DNA from: JBNAGF01 sp049801055
Lineage (GTDB): Bacteria > Pseudomonadota > Alphaproteobacteria > Rhodobacterales > Rhodobacteraceae
Direction of reading: 5' to 3'
NCBI RefSeq assembly: GCF_049801055.1
Contig: NZ_JBNAGF010000005.1
Span: forward strand, 124,001-188,000
Length of the DNA stretch: 64,000 nucleotides
The notes under the pieces were generated by a model. That model worked only from the letters and a program-made list of their open reading frames with translations, was not told where the DNA came from and did not search any database. How positions within the stretch are numbered: position 1 is the stretch's first letter; each line of letters starts with the position of its first letter. A program made the translations under genes and the position numbers. Below, in pieces: positions 33,610-42,021 of this stretch.

Positions 33610-34764
33610 TCAGCCAGCGCGGGCCACAGCCAGCCGGGATGCAACCCAATCGTGAAACAGGTGTGTCGGGCCATCCATCACCGGAGAGAACCTGCCCCCG
33701 TCAAACAGCATGCCGTGTCGCCCACGCTGCATGCCCTCAACAACGAAAACATCCTCTTCAAAAACGCCTCTCCAAAGTTCAGCGTTCTTGTCACGCAGGC
33801 TCTGCAGTTCGGGTGTCTGTTTCGGTGGAGCCGCATAATAGATTTCGACATGCTCTACCGTGTGATCCAGATCCCTCGGCTCCAGAAGGATGGCATAGCT
33901 GTGATCGCGGTGAACACCCAGCAACACGTTGGGATAAATCGCAATATACTCTGCCCCTTCGTCCCATTTATCGCTGAGCCCTTCATAGTCCGGGAACACC
34001 TCGTTCGCTTCGCCCTTCAATTGCCGGTAAACCAAGGTGCCCTGACCGGAGTACTCGCGGGGTTTTTCGATGTGATAGTGATCTTCGAGACGGGAATAAC
34101 TGTTCAGGCCTGGGTGAACCCATGGCAGGTGATAGCTTTCGCAGTAGTTTTCGACAGCCAGTTTCCAGTTGCTCTTTACCTCAAGCTTGAATGATGCGCT
34201 TTCACCGCCGTGAAAGTTCGGCTGTTCGAACTCGGACCAGCGATCGAGCAGATCGGCATGCACGATTTCGAACGGATCCGCCGTGCCGTCGACATTGACG
34301 AACACTACATCCCGCCAGACGTGCGACCTGACCTGAACCAACCCCAGGTCCGAGCGGTTGACATCGTCGTGCCTGTTCTGACCGGGGCCGCCGACATGTG
34401 GTGTCGAGCGCAGCTCGCCGTTCAGGGCATAGCACCAACTGTGATAGGGGCAACGGATGGCGCCCTCGATCTTGCGGGGTTCTTCGACAAGGATCATGCC
34501 GCGATGTCGGCAGGTGTTCTGGAACACGTTCAGGCTGCCATCCCGATCCCGCACCATCAGAAGAGGCATGCCAAGAAAATCGACCGGTTTGGCATCGCCG
34601 GGCTCGGGGACATCCTTGCCGAAACCAACGCCGGACCAGCTTGCGAACAGAACAGCGCGTTTTTCCTCCTCGAAGGTGTCACGATCGATGTAATGCGCGT
34701 TGGACAACCCCTTCGCTTGGTTGATACCGGTCATGACTTGGTCGAGTTCGGTTCCGTTTTCCAT
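33610..34764 (-). CDS. Rieske non-heme iron oxygenase, alpha subunit
   Basis: 384 residues. Rieske ligands C85-x-H87 and C105-x2-H108 (TCRHRG, CPYHSW). Mononuclear iron site around VENYCESYHLPWVHPGL (E209, H212, H217), with the third acidic ligand probably in GVFEEDVFVVEG. The NYxExYH-x4-H pattern is close to the choline / glycine-betaine monooxygenase clade more than to the aromatic dioxygenases, so a quaternary amine is a reasonable substrate guess. No reductase or ferredoxin gene sits beside it, so electrons must come from elsewhere. The LysR gene lies directly upstream on the same strand, 68 bp away. Confidence 0.9.
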   Translation of the reverse strand: MENGTELDQVMTGINQAKGLSNAHYIDRDTFEEEKRAVLFASWSGVGFGKDVPEPGDAKPVDFLGMPLLMVRDRDGSLNVFQNTCRHRGMILVEEPRKIEGAIRCPYHSWCYALNGELRSTPHVGGPGQNRHDDVNRSDLGLVQVRSHVWRDVVFVNVDGTADPFEIVHADLLDRWSEFEQPNFHGGESASFKLEVKSNWKLAVENYCESYHLPWVHPGLNSYSRLEDHYHIEKPREYSGQGTLVYRQLKGEANEVFPDYEGLSDKWDEGAEYIAIYPNVLLGVHRDHSYAILLEPRDLDHTVEHVEIYYAAPPKQTPELQSLRDKNAELWRGVFEEDVFVVEGMQRGRHGMLFDGGRFSPVMDGPTHLFHDWVASRLAVARAG

Positions 34765-34806
34765 CTAACCTGATCCCTGATGGCGGTGGATGAGTTGAGA
34801 GACAGT

Positions 34807-34818
34807 GGGGCTGACCCC
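34807..34818. repeat. GGGG-CTGA-CCCC dyad before the Rieske gene
   Basis: A 4-bp dyad followed by GGAGCGG, between the LysR stop and the Rieske start. Its core GACCCCGGAGCGG echoes GACCCGGAGCGGG at 22786-22798 and GACCCGGAACG at 15771-15781. It may be a dispersed short intergenic element. Confidence 0.3.
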
Positions 34819-34832
34819 GGAGCGGCGCAATA

Positions 34833-35753
34833 TCAGAAATCTTCGCCATCGGGTGAGTTGACCTCATGCGAAAATATGGCCACGTCGCGCAACAGAAAAT
34901 CGCGAAGCAGGAGGGCGTCCGGCGACAGGTCTGCTCCCGTACGGGAAATTAGGTGGAACCGGTGGGGGGCCGCCAGTGAATGACGCCCCAGCGGTACCAG
35001 CAGCCCGCGTGCGAGCAGGGGTTGGATCAGCCGCTGCCACCCGAGAACGATCCCGGCCCCCTCGCGCGCGGCTTGCAGGGCGATGGTGTAGTTGTTGACG
35101 CGGATCCCAGAGGCGATAGGGCCGTCGTAACCCAGAGCCCGGAACCAGTCAGGCCAAGTCGTCCAGCTTCGGTCATCGGATTCCAGATGGATCAATCGCT
35201 GCGTCGCCAGTTTATCGAGCGGCATGTCGCCGCTTGCGTGGTCAGGGGAGCCAACAGGGTGCAATTGATCCCGGAAAAGAGGTGTTTGGTTCCAACCCTT
35301 TCGGTCTTCTGGCCCATACCTGATGAAGATGTCCGGAATTATTGATCGCTGAAACCCATGGTCGGATGTCACCTGATGAACGGCGATTTCGCCGTTTTCG
35401 CGCCAGAACCGGGCAACCGCCGGAGCCAACCAGAGCGACGAAACCGCCGAGGTCGATCCGACAGTCACACCTTGCGGGCCGCGCAACCGTTGGAGGGTCG
35501 CAGACACGTTGGAGAATGCGTCCTGCATGCAGGTCGAAAGGTCATGTCCTGCTTCGGTCAGTGCAACGCCCCGATGGCGACGGTCGAACAGGCGCAAGCC
35601 CAGTTCCGCCTCTAGACCGCGGATCTGGTGGCTGACGGCACCCGGTGTGACACCCAACTCTCGAGCAGCATCCTTGAAGCTGAGCAGGCGGGCTGCGGCT
35701 TCGAACGCGGCCAGAGCGGTCAACGGCGGAAGATCGTAGTGACGGCGTGACAT
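34833..35753 (-). CDS. LysR-family transcriptional regulator (GcvA-like)
   Basis: 306 residues from ATG 35753. Winged helix: LPPLTALAAFEAAARLLSFKDAARELGVTPGAVSHQIRGLEAELG, which is the GcvA-like subgroup. The remainder is the periplasmic-binding-protein-like effector domain. A perfect palindrome (35769-35782) is 15 bp upstream of its start, a natural autoregulation site. The downstream Rieske gene is on the same strand, so it may be a target. A longer frame to 35828 lacks a ribosome site. Confidence 0.92.
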   Translation of the reverse strand: MSRRHYDLPPLTALAAFEAAARLLSFKDAARELGVTPGAVSHQIRGLEAELGLRLFDRRHRGVALTEAGHDLSTCMQDAFSNVSATLQRLRGPQGVTVGSTSAVSSLWLAPAVARFWRENGEIAVHQVTSDHGFQRSIIPDIFIRYGPEDRKGWNQTPLFRDQLHPVGSPDHASGDMPLDKLATQRLIHLESDDRSWTTWPDWFRALGYDGPIASGIRVNNYTIALQAAREGAGIVLGWQRLIQPLLARGLLVPLGRHSLAAPHRFHLISRTGADLSPDALLLRDFLLRDVAIFSHEVNSPDGEDF

Positions 35754-35768
35754 AAGGGTGTCCACAAA

Positions 35769-35782
35769 AGGTGAATTCACCT
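35769..35782. promoter_or_regulatory. Perfect palindrome AGGTGAATTCACCT before the LysR gene
   Basis: 14-bp perfect palindrome, 15 bp upstream of the LysR start and ~98 bp upstream of the divergent thioesterase. LysR sites are often palindromes with a T-N11-A core; this one has a TGAATTCA centre. A likely binding site for the LysR product, not proven. Confidence 0.6.
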
Positions 35783-35879
35783 GAACTATGCCCAACGCAA
35801 CCGCAAAAAGCGAGGCTGCTCTGGGCAAGTGAGCGCCTGCGATTTACGGTATTCACTGACGTGGCAGAGGAGGCCGAAA

Positions 35880-36287
35880 ATGGCATTCACAACAAAAATG
35901 CGGGTTCGGTTTCGACACTGTGACCCGGCGGGGATAGTCTTTTTCCCCCGCTATTTCGAGATGATCAATGACGTTGTCGAAGACTGGTTTGCGCAAACCC
36001 TTGATCTGCCGTTCGAGAAGCTTGTGAAGGAAAACGGTGCGCCGACCTTGCAGATCGAAACGAAATTCACTGCACCTAGCCTGCACGGAGATATGCTGGT
36101 CTTTTGTCTGACGCCGACGAAGCTCGGCCGCACAAGCCTGCAGTACCAGATGACCGCCCATTGTGGTGACGAGTTGCGGTTATCGGTTTCTGCTGTGCTT
36201 GTGCATGTCGCAAGGTTGGGGCGCCCGTTGCCCTGGCCCGATGACGTGCGCAAAAAGATTACTCAGCAAATGCTGCCGGACTCGTGA
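35880..36287 (+). CDS. 4-hydroxybenzoyl-CoA-thioesterase-type acyl-CoA thioesterase
   Basis: 135 residues from ATG 35880 (GAGGAGG upstream). The active-site block RFRHCDPAGIVFFPRYFEMIND carries the catalytic Asp of the 4HBT hotdog branch, and APTLQIETKFTAPSLHGDML is the second core. Hydrolyses an aromatic or short acyl-CoA. Divergent from the LysR gene, so the palindrome between them may also touch its promoter. Confidence 0.9.
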   Translation: MAFTTKMRVRFRHCDPAGIVFFPRYFEMINDVVEDWFAQTLDLPFEKLVKENGAPTLQIETKFTAPSLHGDMLVFCLTPTKLGRTSLQYQMTAHCGDELRLSVSAVLVHVARLGRPLPWPDDVRKKITQQMLPDS

Positions 36288-36336
36288 AGAGGATCCCGCG
36301 ACATGCGCGGATTGTCAGCGAATCCCTTTCCCGGTT

Positions 36337-37026
36337 TCAGGCCGGAGAATGCCCCATGATCTTACCAACCAGCGCCGGAAGCGCTGTAAACTCGGCAAAC
36401 CGGGCCTGATGCGGAAGCTCTTCGACGGCTGATTTCCGATATCCTTCTGTAAACAAGAGAAAAGGGATCCCGGCCCGGTGGGCTGTTTCCGCATCTACTT
36501 CGCTGTCACCGACATAGACCCCGGCCCCATTTGGCAGGGCGTCGAACGCAACATTCAGCATGGCCGGATCCGGTTTGCGGGTACTCAGGGTGTCTCCGCC
36601 TATCACGACATCGAAGAACCCCGATAAATCCAGACCCGCAAGCACGGATCGGGCAGGGGCCTTGGGTTTGTTGGTGCAGATACCGAGCGAGTAGCCTTCG
36701 GCTTTGAGCCTTGTCAGTGCCTCCGCAACACCCGCATAGGGTCGGGTTGCCTCGGTGGCGGCGCGATTGTAGTGGGCCAACGTTACCCGGGTCAGTTCAG
36801 CATGCCGTTCTATCGGCAGCCCCCTTGCGCGGATCGTCCGTTCGACCAGCTTTGGTAGACCGTTTCCAATGAAGGAAACTGTGGTGGCGATATCCAGCAG
36901 CTCTGCCCCGACCCCTTCCAGCATGCGGTTGACCGCAGCCTGAATGTCAGGCGCGCTATCCACCAGTGTTCCGTCGAGGTCGAAAACAATGTTGCCCCGA
37001 TGGGGGCGCTTCAAGGATCCGTGCAC
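36337..37026 (-). CDS. gph: Phosphoglycolate phosphatase, HAD family
   Basis: 229 residues from GTG 37026, which follows CTGGAG by nine bases; a TTG at 37035 is the alternative. HAD motifs: VFDLDGTLVDSAPD (nucleophile Asp), ICTNKPKAPA, Lys in STRKPDPAML, and VYVGDSEVDAETA. It removes phosphate from 2-phosphoglycolate formed by oxidative DNA damage or glycolate turnover. The cap region fits Gph. Downstream of the Tat MBL gene, 32 bp, same strand. Confidence 0.9.
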   Translation of the reverse strand: MHGSLKRPHRGNIVFDLDGTLVDSAPDIQAAVNRMLEGVGAELLDIATTVSFIGNGLPKLVERTIRARGLPIERHAELTRVTLAHYNRAATEATRPYAGVAEALTRLKAEGYSLGICTNKPKAPARSVLAGLDLSGFFDVVIGGDTLSTRKPDPAMLNVAFDALPNGAGVYVGDSEVDAETAHRAGIPFLLFTEGYRKSAVEELPHQARFAEFTALPALVGKIMGHSPA

Positions 37027-37058
37027 GCGCTGCAACTCCAGAAATCGGAGGGCGCGGT

Positions 37059-37982
37059 TCAGGTGCCCTCGGGGACAAAGAGATATCCGTCGCCCTTGCG
37101 TTCAACTCGACCAATCCCGCCATGCGGCAGGTGAAATCCGATCATCAGCATTTGCTCCGAAGAGAGTTGGTCCAAAAGGCCGACCCGTGTCTCCGCAGCG
37201 GTGCCCTGATCCTGATCGGAACCGGAGTTCCAGCCGGGGCGCGCAAAGGCAACATGATGATTGCCAATAGCATCGCCGACGACCATCACCGACTCGCTGC
37301 CGGAACGCAACTCGAATGCCATGTGGCCGGGGGTATGGCCAAAGGTCGCTCGCGCTGCGATGCCCGGCAGGATCTCTTCACCGTCCTCGAAAAAGGTAAT
37401 CGCGTCTTCCATGGCCTCCAGTCGTCGTTTCGCGCCGACCGCCATCGTGGTGCGTGCGTCGCCGATATCGTTGACGGTGTTCGGATCGGTCCAGAAATCC
37501 CATTCGGCTTTACCGATCATGTGCTCGGCCTCGTAGAACAACGGATCCTCGAACTCGTCGAGTACCCCCCACAGGTGATCGGGGTGACCATGGGTGAAGA
37601 CCACATGGGTGACATCCTCAGGAGCAACGCCTGCGGCGTCCAGCGCATCCAGCAATTTGCCGGCGCTCTCCTGAAATGCGGTCCCGGAGCCGGTGTCGAA
37701 CAGAACGACCCGCCCGCCATCCTGCATCAGGGTTACATTGCAGTCGGGTGTGAGCGGGCCGTTGCCGATCCCGAATTCAGTGAGCACAGGCCCGAGTTCG
37801 TCCTTCGGCATCGGAGCAAAAATGAACTCGGGTGGTAGGACGAGATGACCGTCGGACAAGCTGCTGATCCGCATGGAACCAAGATCAATCCCGGTTTCCG
37901 CCCAAAGGGATCTTGCAGGACCGCTGCCAAGTGCAATTCCGGCGCCGGCGCCCATCAGCAGCCTTCTTCTTGTAAGTGTCAT
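37059..37982 (-). CDS. Tat-exported MBL-fold metallo-hydrolase (second copy)
   Basis: 307 residues from ATG 37982 (GAGGAGG eight bases upstream). Twin-arginine leader LTRRRLLMGAGAGIALGSG. Metal ligands: FTHGHPDHLWGV (H131, H133, D135, H136), FGHTPGHMAF and VVGDAIGNHH. It shares leader type, motif spacing and the FARPxW / IGFHxP blocks with the gene at 3773-4705, so the two are paralogues. Substrate unknown. Operon-like with gph. Confidence 0.88.
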   Translation of the reverse strand: MTLTRRRLLMGAGAGIALGSGPARSLWAETGIDLGSMRISSLSDGHLVLPPEFIFAPMPKDELGPVLTEFGIGNGPLTPDCNVTLMQDGGRVVLFDTGSGTAFQESAGKLLDALDAAGVAPEDVTHVVFTHGHPDHLWGVLDEFEDPLFYEAEHMIGKAEWDFWTDPNTVNDIGDARTTMAVGAKRRLEAMEDAITFFEDGEEILPGIAARATFGHTPGHMAFELRSGSESVMVVGDAIGNHHVAFARPGWNSGSDQDQGTAAETRVGLLDQLSSEQMLMIGFHLPHGGIGRVERKGDGYLFVPEGT

Positions 37983-38019
37983 CGGTGTGTCCTCCTCAAT
38001 ACCGGCTCCACATTCTAAC

Positions 38020-38035
38020 ATTCATAAATATGAAT
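38020..38035. promoter_or_regulatory. Dyad ATTCATA-AA-TATGAAT upstream of hemP
   Basis: Seven-base perfect arms with a 2-bp centre, 38 bp upstream of the MBL start codon (37982) and 162 bp before hemP. AT-rich, unlike the surrounding DNA. The kind of site read by Fur, Irr or another iron or stress regulator, but it does not match a consensus I can vouch for. Confidence 0.5.
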
Positions 38036-38056
38036 TAAAACGAAAATCAGGGCAAC

Positions 38057-38087
38057 TTGACAAATCCGATTCTTTTAGTCAGATATT
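38057..38087 (+). promoter_or_regulatory. Putative sigma70 promoter for hemP
   Basis: TTGACA at 38057-38062 and AGATAT at 38081-38086, with an 18-bp spacer (17 for the overlapping frame). It directs transcription toward hemP, whose ATG is 110 bp further on, leaving a long leader. Confidence 0.5.
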
Positions 38088-38196
38088 TAGTGTTCGCAGC
38101 CAGCCCGAACCGGGTCAGCCAGAGTTTCATCCTGACCATCCAATCGGCACGCACTGTATTGTTGCCGATGACACCAGACTCCGAGAGGCGTAAGAA

Positions 38197-38364
38197 ATGA
38201 CGGCCCATCTGACCGACCAATTGCATGGCACACCGATTCCCATGTTGCCCGCCCACCGGGCCGAAGACCTGACAGCGGGCGGCAACCTTGCCCATATCGC
38301 CTTGGGCGATCAGCTCTACACCTTGCGGATAACCCGCGCCGGCAAACTGATCCTGACGAAATGA
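38197..38364 (+). CDS. hemP: Hemin uptake protein HemP
   Basis: 55 residues, too short for routine ORF lists. Read directly: MTAHLTDQLHGT...ALGDQLYTLRITRAGKLILTK. The ending (I-x-L-G/D-x-x-Y-x-L-R-x-T-R-x-G-K-L-I-L-T-K) is the HemP/HmuP signature. The family is iron-regulated and acts with heme uptake receptors, by an unclear mechanism; it may act as a regulator. A GAGAGG lies eight bases upstream. The next gene starts inside its stop codon (ATGA, 38361-38364), so the two are translationally coupled. No receptor or transporter genes are nearby. Confidence 0.9.
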   Translation: MTAHLTDQLHGTPIPMLPAHRAEDLTAGGNLAHIALGDQLYTLRITRAGKLILTK

Positions 38365-38819
38365 ACGGTACTGATATCGCGCGGGGCGGCCGCACGGTTG
38401 GCCATGTCGGGGATCTGTCTCCGGTCGAGATCGAGGCAGTCCGGGCTTTGCGCGGCTGGGACCAGCGCGGCTCAGATGATGAGCCGGAACGATCAGCCGG
38501 AGAAGCCTGCCTGTCTCAGATCTGTCAGGCCTGTATGAGCCACGGCCGCCGTCCGTTTGTCCGGCATGGCGTGACCTGTGCCTGTCTGGGGGCGGACGAG
38601 GCTTGTTTCGCAGCCATGGTTCATTCCGCTTCAATGGGCGACAGAGAGGATGCGACCCTGTTCGCGGCCCTGCTGGTGCGCCCGGACATGGCGCCATATC
38701 TGGCAGGGCTGGCGGAACAGTTCGGGCTGGCGTTGCGTCGCGACCAAGTCATGCGCGATCGGGCTGCCAGTTTCGCGTCTGCGGGGGCCGGGTCGATGCG
38801 TCCGGCCTTGCTACATTGA
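38361..38819 (+). CDS. Cysteine-rich protein coupled to hemP
   Basis: 152 residues. No family recognised. The start ATG overlaps the hemP stop by ATGA. Six cysteines lie within 33 residues: C50-x4-C55-x2-C58-x14-C73-x-C75-x6-C82, in the stretch ACLSQICQACMS...TCACLGADEACF, a likely metal or disulfide cluster. The rest is helical and soluble. The tight coupling to hemP argues for a role in heme or iron handling, such as heme- or Fe-S-binding; this is inference only. Confidence 0.82.
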   Translation: MNGTDIARGGRTVGHVGDLSPVEIEAVRALRGWDQRGSDDEPERSAGEACLSQICQACMSHGRRPFVRHGVTCACLGADEACFAAMVHSASMGDREDATLFAALLVRPDMAPYLAGLAEQFGLALRRDQVMRDRAASFASAGAGSMRPALLH

Positions 38820-38921
38820 GCTGGTATCGGTCTCTATGAATGAAATGCGACAGGGCGCGACTTGACCGGCGTGCCCGTCGATTGCAACGAAACGATCCGG
38901 AGGTGAAAAGCCGCGCAGGTC

Positions 38922-41900
38922 TCAGCAGCAGTCGCAGCCAATTCCGTGATGATGGCTGCATCCGGGATCAAGCGGAAGCGCGTAGTCGCCGACTTCCTCC
39001 AGAACTGTGCGCAATGTCCACAGGATCATGTCAACGTCTTCTGCTTCGATTGTCAGAGGAGGGCGGATCTTCAGGATGTTGTCCTTTGGCCCCTCTGACC
39101 CGATCAGGATTCGGTGGTCGCGCATCCGGTTCTTGATGTACCGACAGATTTCGGTGCCCTCAGTGCCGTCGGGGTTGACCAATTCCACGCCCAGAAACAG
39201 CCCCATCCCACGCACGTCGCCGACACAGGGAATCTCGTGCTCAATGGTGCGCAAGCCGGCAATGAGGCGGTCGCCCATGGTTCGGGCGTTTGCCTGCAAC
39301 CCTTCGTCATCGACGATGTCCAGAACCTCTTTGCCAATCCGGCAGGACAAGGTCGAACCGCCAAAGGTCGAGAAGAATTCCGGCCCTTGGGCAAAGCTCT
39401 CGGCGATTTTCCTTGTGGTCACCAGCACGCCAAGCGGATGTCCGTTGCCGATGGGTTTCCCCATGACCACGATGTCAGGCAGTGCCCGCTGATGCTCAAA
39501 CCCGAAATAGTATTCGCCCAAACGGCCAAGGCCTGTCTGAACTTCGTCCGCGATGCAAATGCCGCCTGCGGCGCGGATCTTTTCATAAACGGCCGGTAGA
39601 TACCCTTTGGGCGGAATGATCTGTCCACCGACGGACGGAAAAGTCTCGGCAACAAAGCCTGCTACCCCGTGGCCTTTTGCCTTCAGGGCTTCGATCGCAG
39701 GGTCCACAAGGTTAGCGAATTTCTGCGCTCTGGCCGGGTCATCGCGGCCAAAGCTTCCCCGAAAGTCATCGGCCACTTCGACCAGCTCAACCCAGTCGGC
39801 CTGCCCGACACCACCGGCTGCGTTAAATTTGTAGGCAGAGATATCAATCGCGCCAGTGGTGTTGCCATGATAACCGTGATCGGGCGTGACGATACCCTTG
39901 GCGCCGGTATGGGCGCGGGCCAGGCGTAAGGCCAGCTCGTTCGCCTCGGTACCTGAATTGACGAAGAAACAGATTTCCAGATGATCTGGAAGTTTCGACA
40001 GAACCTTTTCGGCGAAGGCCACCTGTGCCGGATGCAAGTAACGGGTGTTCGAGTTCATCCGTTTCAGCTGGTCTGCTGCGACGGCCTGAATGCGCGGATG
40101 CGCATGACCCACATGCGGCACGTTGTTGTAGGCATCCAGATAGGGCCGGCCCCATTCGTCAAACAGGTGGTGTTTCCATCCCCTGACGAGCATGACCGGG
40201 TCGTCATAGGTCAGCGAGAGATTTCCGCCAAAGTGGGCCTGCCGACCGGCGAGGATTCGGGCCTTGTCGGTTGGCTGGTAAAACAGTTTCTCATCCGGCA
40301 GATTCAGAAGCGCCGCCGGATTTGGGCAGATGGCATGCCAAAATTCCAGCTCGTCCGGATCGCCGACGCCGGGCCAGTCCGCTTCCATGCCTGCCGTTGT
40401 CATCGCCAGCTGGAAATGCACATGCGGCGCCCAGCCCCCATTTTCCGAGGCGTCCCCGAATTTGGCAAATTCAGATCCGGCGGCGACCGGATCTCCGGGT
40501 TTCAGGCGGGTGAGACATTCCGGGTTCAGATGCCCATACAGTGTGAAAAACGGGTCTCCCTCGGGCGTCTGGTGGCGCAGAATGACGACCCCGCCATAGT
40601 CAAGGTGCCCGGTTCGGTTCTCAACCGCTTCGACCTTTCCCGCCAGCGGGGCATACAGGCGAGTGCCGGCCTGGGCGAACACATCCACTGCCAGATGCAC
40701 AGTGCGCCTGTCACTTGCCTTCCAAGGACCCTTGCGAAACGCCGGCTCGGCATAGATCAGCCGGGGTTCGTTGTAGTAACCCAGCCAGATCCCTTCGCCA
40801 AACTCTGCCCCGACCTGTGCTGCCTCTTCTAGCGGCATATGGAACGGGTTCTGCGGCCAAACTGAGTTTTCCACCGACAGGGACCCCATCGGGGCGGTAT
40901 CCAGACCTTCTCCGATCAGTGGTGCAAACTGCCCGCGCTGCGCCTTGAGAAAGGCATGCACCCGTTCCGCCCGATCCGTTACGGGCATCCCGCAGGCTGC
41001 GCGAAGGCGGGCTGGCATCAGACCGCCATTGACGGAGGTGTTATCGAGAAACCGCCAAGCCGGGGCCTGACTGATGGTCACATAGGGATCTTCGGGGTTT
41101 TTCGCCGCCATCAGTGTCGAATTGACCACCGAAACCGCCAGCCGCATCTGCAAGAGAGGCCAAACCAGATCCACCTCTTCGGGATTCAGCCGATTGGCCG
41201 CATGATATCCACGAACCAGCGCCGTCAGAGCCCGCTCGGGCTTTGGATGATCCAGCACGACATAGGCACCTGCGATCGCCAGTTCGCAAACGCGCGGAGC
41301 TGCGCACATGTCCCCAAGATCAATCAGCCCCGAGACCGATCGTGGCTCTCCCAGTTCGCCCTCAACGAGAATGTTGTAGTCGTTGGCGTCATTGTGGATG
41401 GCCTGAACCGGCAGTTCGGCCAGTTTGTCATAGGTCTGGGAATACTCTTCGCAGATCTTTGTCAGGACCGCGCGTTTGTCGGGATCGGATACGCAGTCTA
41501 GCTGGTCCCGCACCCATTCGGCGCGTGTCAGGTTCCATTTGAATTCGCGTTCCAGCCCTTCGTGGGAAAAGTCAGCCAGCGCTCTGTCGGTGGCGCCCAG
41601 AACACGCCCCAGTTTCAGGATCAGAGCATCGGTTTTTGGTGCTGCCTTGGCATAGCACCGCCCGGGTAGACGCTCTTGCAACCAGACCAGCCGCCGATCT
41701 CCGCTGTCATCCGATAGGGTCAGCAGTCTTTCGCCGTCAAGGGCCGCCACAGTTCGCGGAAATGGCAAGCCGGGTGCTGCGGACGCGATATGATTCAGCG
41801 CTTTGACCTGCATGTCGACAAGCGCCGTTTCGCAACCCGGACGCATGACCTTGAGCACATATCCATTTCCGTTTGCGGCTTCGGCCAGAAAGTTCAGATC

Positions 41901-41987
41901 GAATTCACCGTCGAGGCGCGACAGATCAGCAGAAAAACCCCAGTTCTGCCGCAGCATCTCTGCCCAATATGCTTCAAGGTCCAACAT
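38922..41987 (-). CDS. Fusion: APH-type kinase, M23 fold, class III aminotransferase
   Basis: 1021 residues. Domain 1 (~25-330): aminoglycoside-phosphotransferase fold with catalytic loop IHNDANDYNILVE (H198, D200, N205) and metal Asp in LIDLGDMC, close to hydroxylysine-kinase-like proteins. Domain 2 (~425-530): LytM/M23 fold with HLAVD (H431, D435) and PHVHFQ (H522, H524), so the zinc ligands are present, yet there is no signal peptide. Domain 3 (~580-1000): PLP-dependent class III aminotransferase or phospho-lyase with VNSGTEANELAL, DEVQTGLGR (D814) and PLP-Lys in VVMGKPIGNG (K844). The paired kinase and aminotransferase fit a phosphorylate-then-eliminate route as with hydroxylysine or ethanolamine phosphate. 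The tail CSHHHGIGCDCC is striking and looks metal-binding. Confidence 0.9.
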   Translation of the reverse strand: MLDLEAYWAEMLRQNWGFSADLSRLDGEFDLNFLAEAANGNGYVLKVMRPGCETALVDMQVKALNHIASAAPGLPFPRTVAALDGERLLTLSDDSGDRRLVWLQERLPGRCYAKAAPKTDALILKLGRVLGATDRALADFSHEGLEREFKWNLTRAEWVRDQLDCVSDPDKRAVLTKICEEYSQTYDKLAELPVQAIHNDANDYNILVEGELGEPRSVSGLIDLGDMCAAPRVCELAIAGAYVVLDHPKPERALTALVRGYHAANRLNPEEVDLVWPLLQMRLAVSVVNSTLMAAKNPEDPYVTISQAPAWRFLDNTSVNGGLMPARLRAACGMPVTDRAERVHAFLKAQRGQFAPLIGEGLDTAPMGSLSVENSVWPQNPFHMPLEEAAQVGAEFGEGIWLGYYNEPRLIYAEPAFRKGPWKASDRRTVHLAVDVFAQAGTRLYAPLAGKVEAVENRTGHLDYGGVVILRHQTPEGDPFFTLYGHLNPECLTRLKPGDPVAAGSEFAKFGDASENGGWAPHVHFQLAMTTAGMEADWPGVGDPDELEFWHAICPNPAALLNLPDEKLFYQPTDKARILAGRQAHFGGNLSLTYDDPVMLVRGWKHHLFDEWGRPYLDAYNNVPHVGHAHPRIQAVAADQLKRMNSNTRYLHPAQVAFAEKVLSKLPDHLEICFFVNSGTEANELALRLARAHTGAKGIVTPDHGYHGNTTGAIDISAYKFNAAGGVGQADWVELVEVADDFRGSFGRDDPARAQKFANLVDPAIEALKAKGHGVAGFVAETFPSVGGQIIPPKGYLPAVYEKIRAAGGICIADEVQTGLGRLGEYYFGFEHQRALPDIVVMGKPIGNGHPLGVLVTTRKIAESFAQGPEFFSTFGGSTLSCRIGKEVLDIVDDEGLQANARTMGDRLIAGLRTIEHEIPCVGDVRGMGLFLGVELVNPDGTEGTEICRYIKNRMRDHRILIGSEGPKDNILKIRPPLTIEAEDVDMILWTLRTVLEEVGDYALPLDPGCSHHHGIGCDCC

Positions 41988-42021
41988 GCCCGGGATGCCC
42001 TTTCGTCAGGATGTGCAAAGC

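Noticed and set aside
38041..38090. Irr- or RirA-type iron box before hemP
   Set aside because: No match to a consensus good enough to name; only the dyad and promoter are reported.
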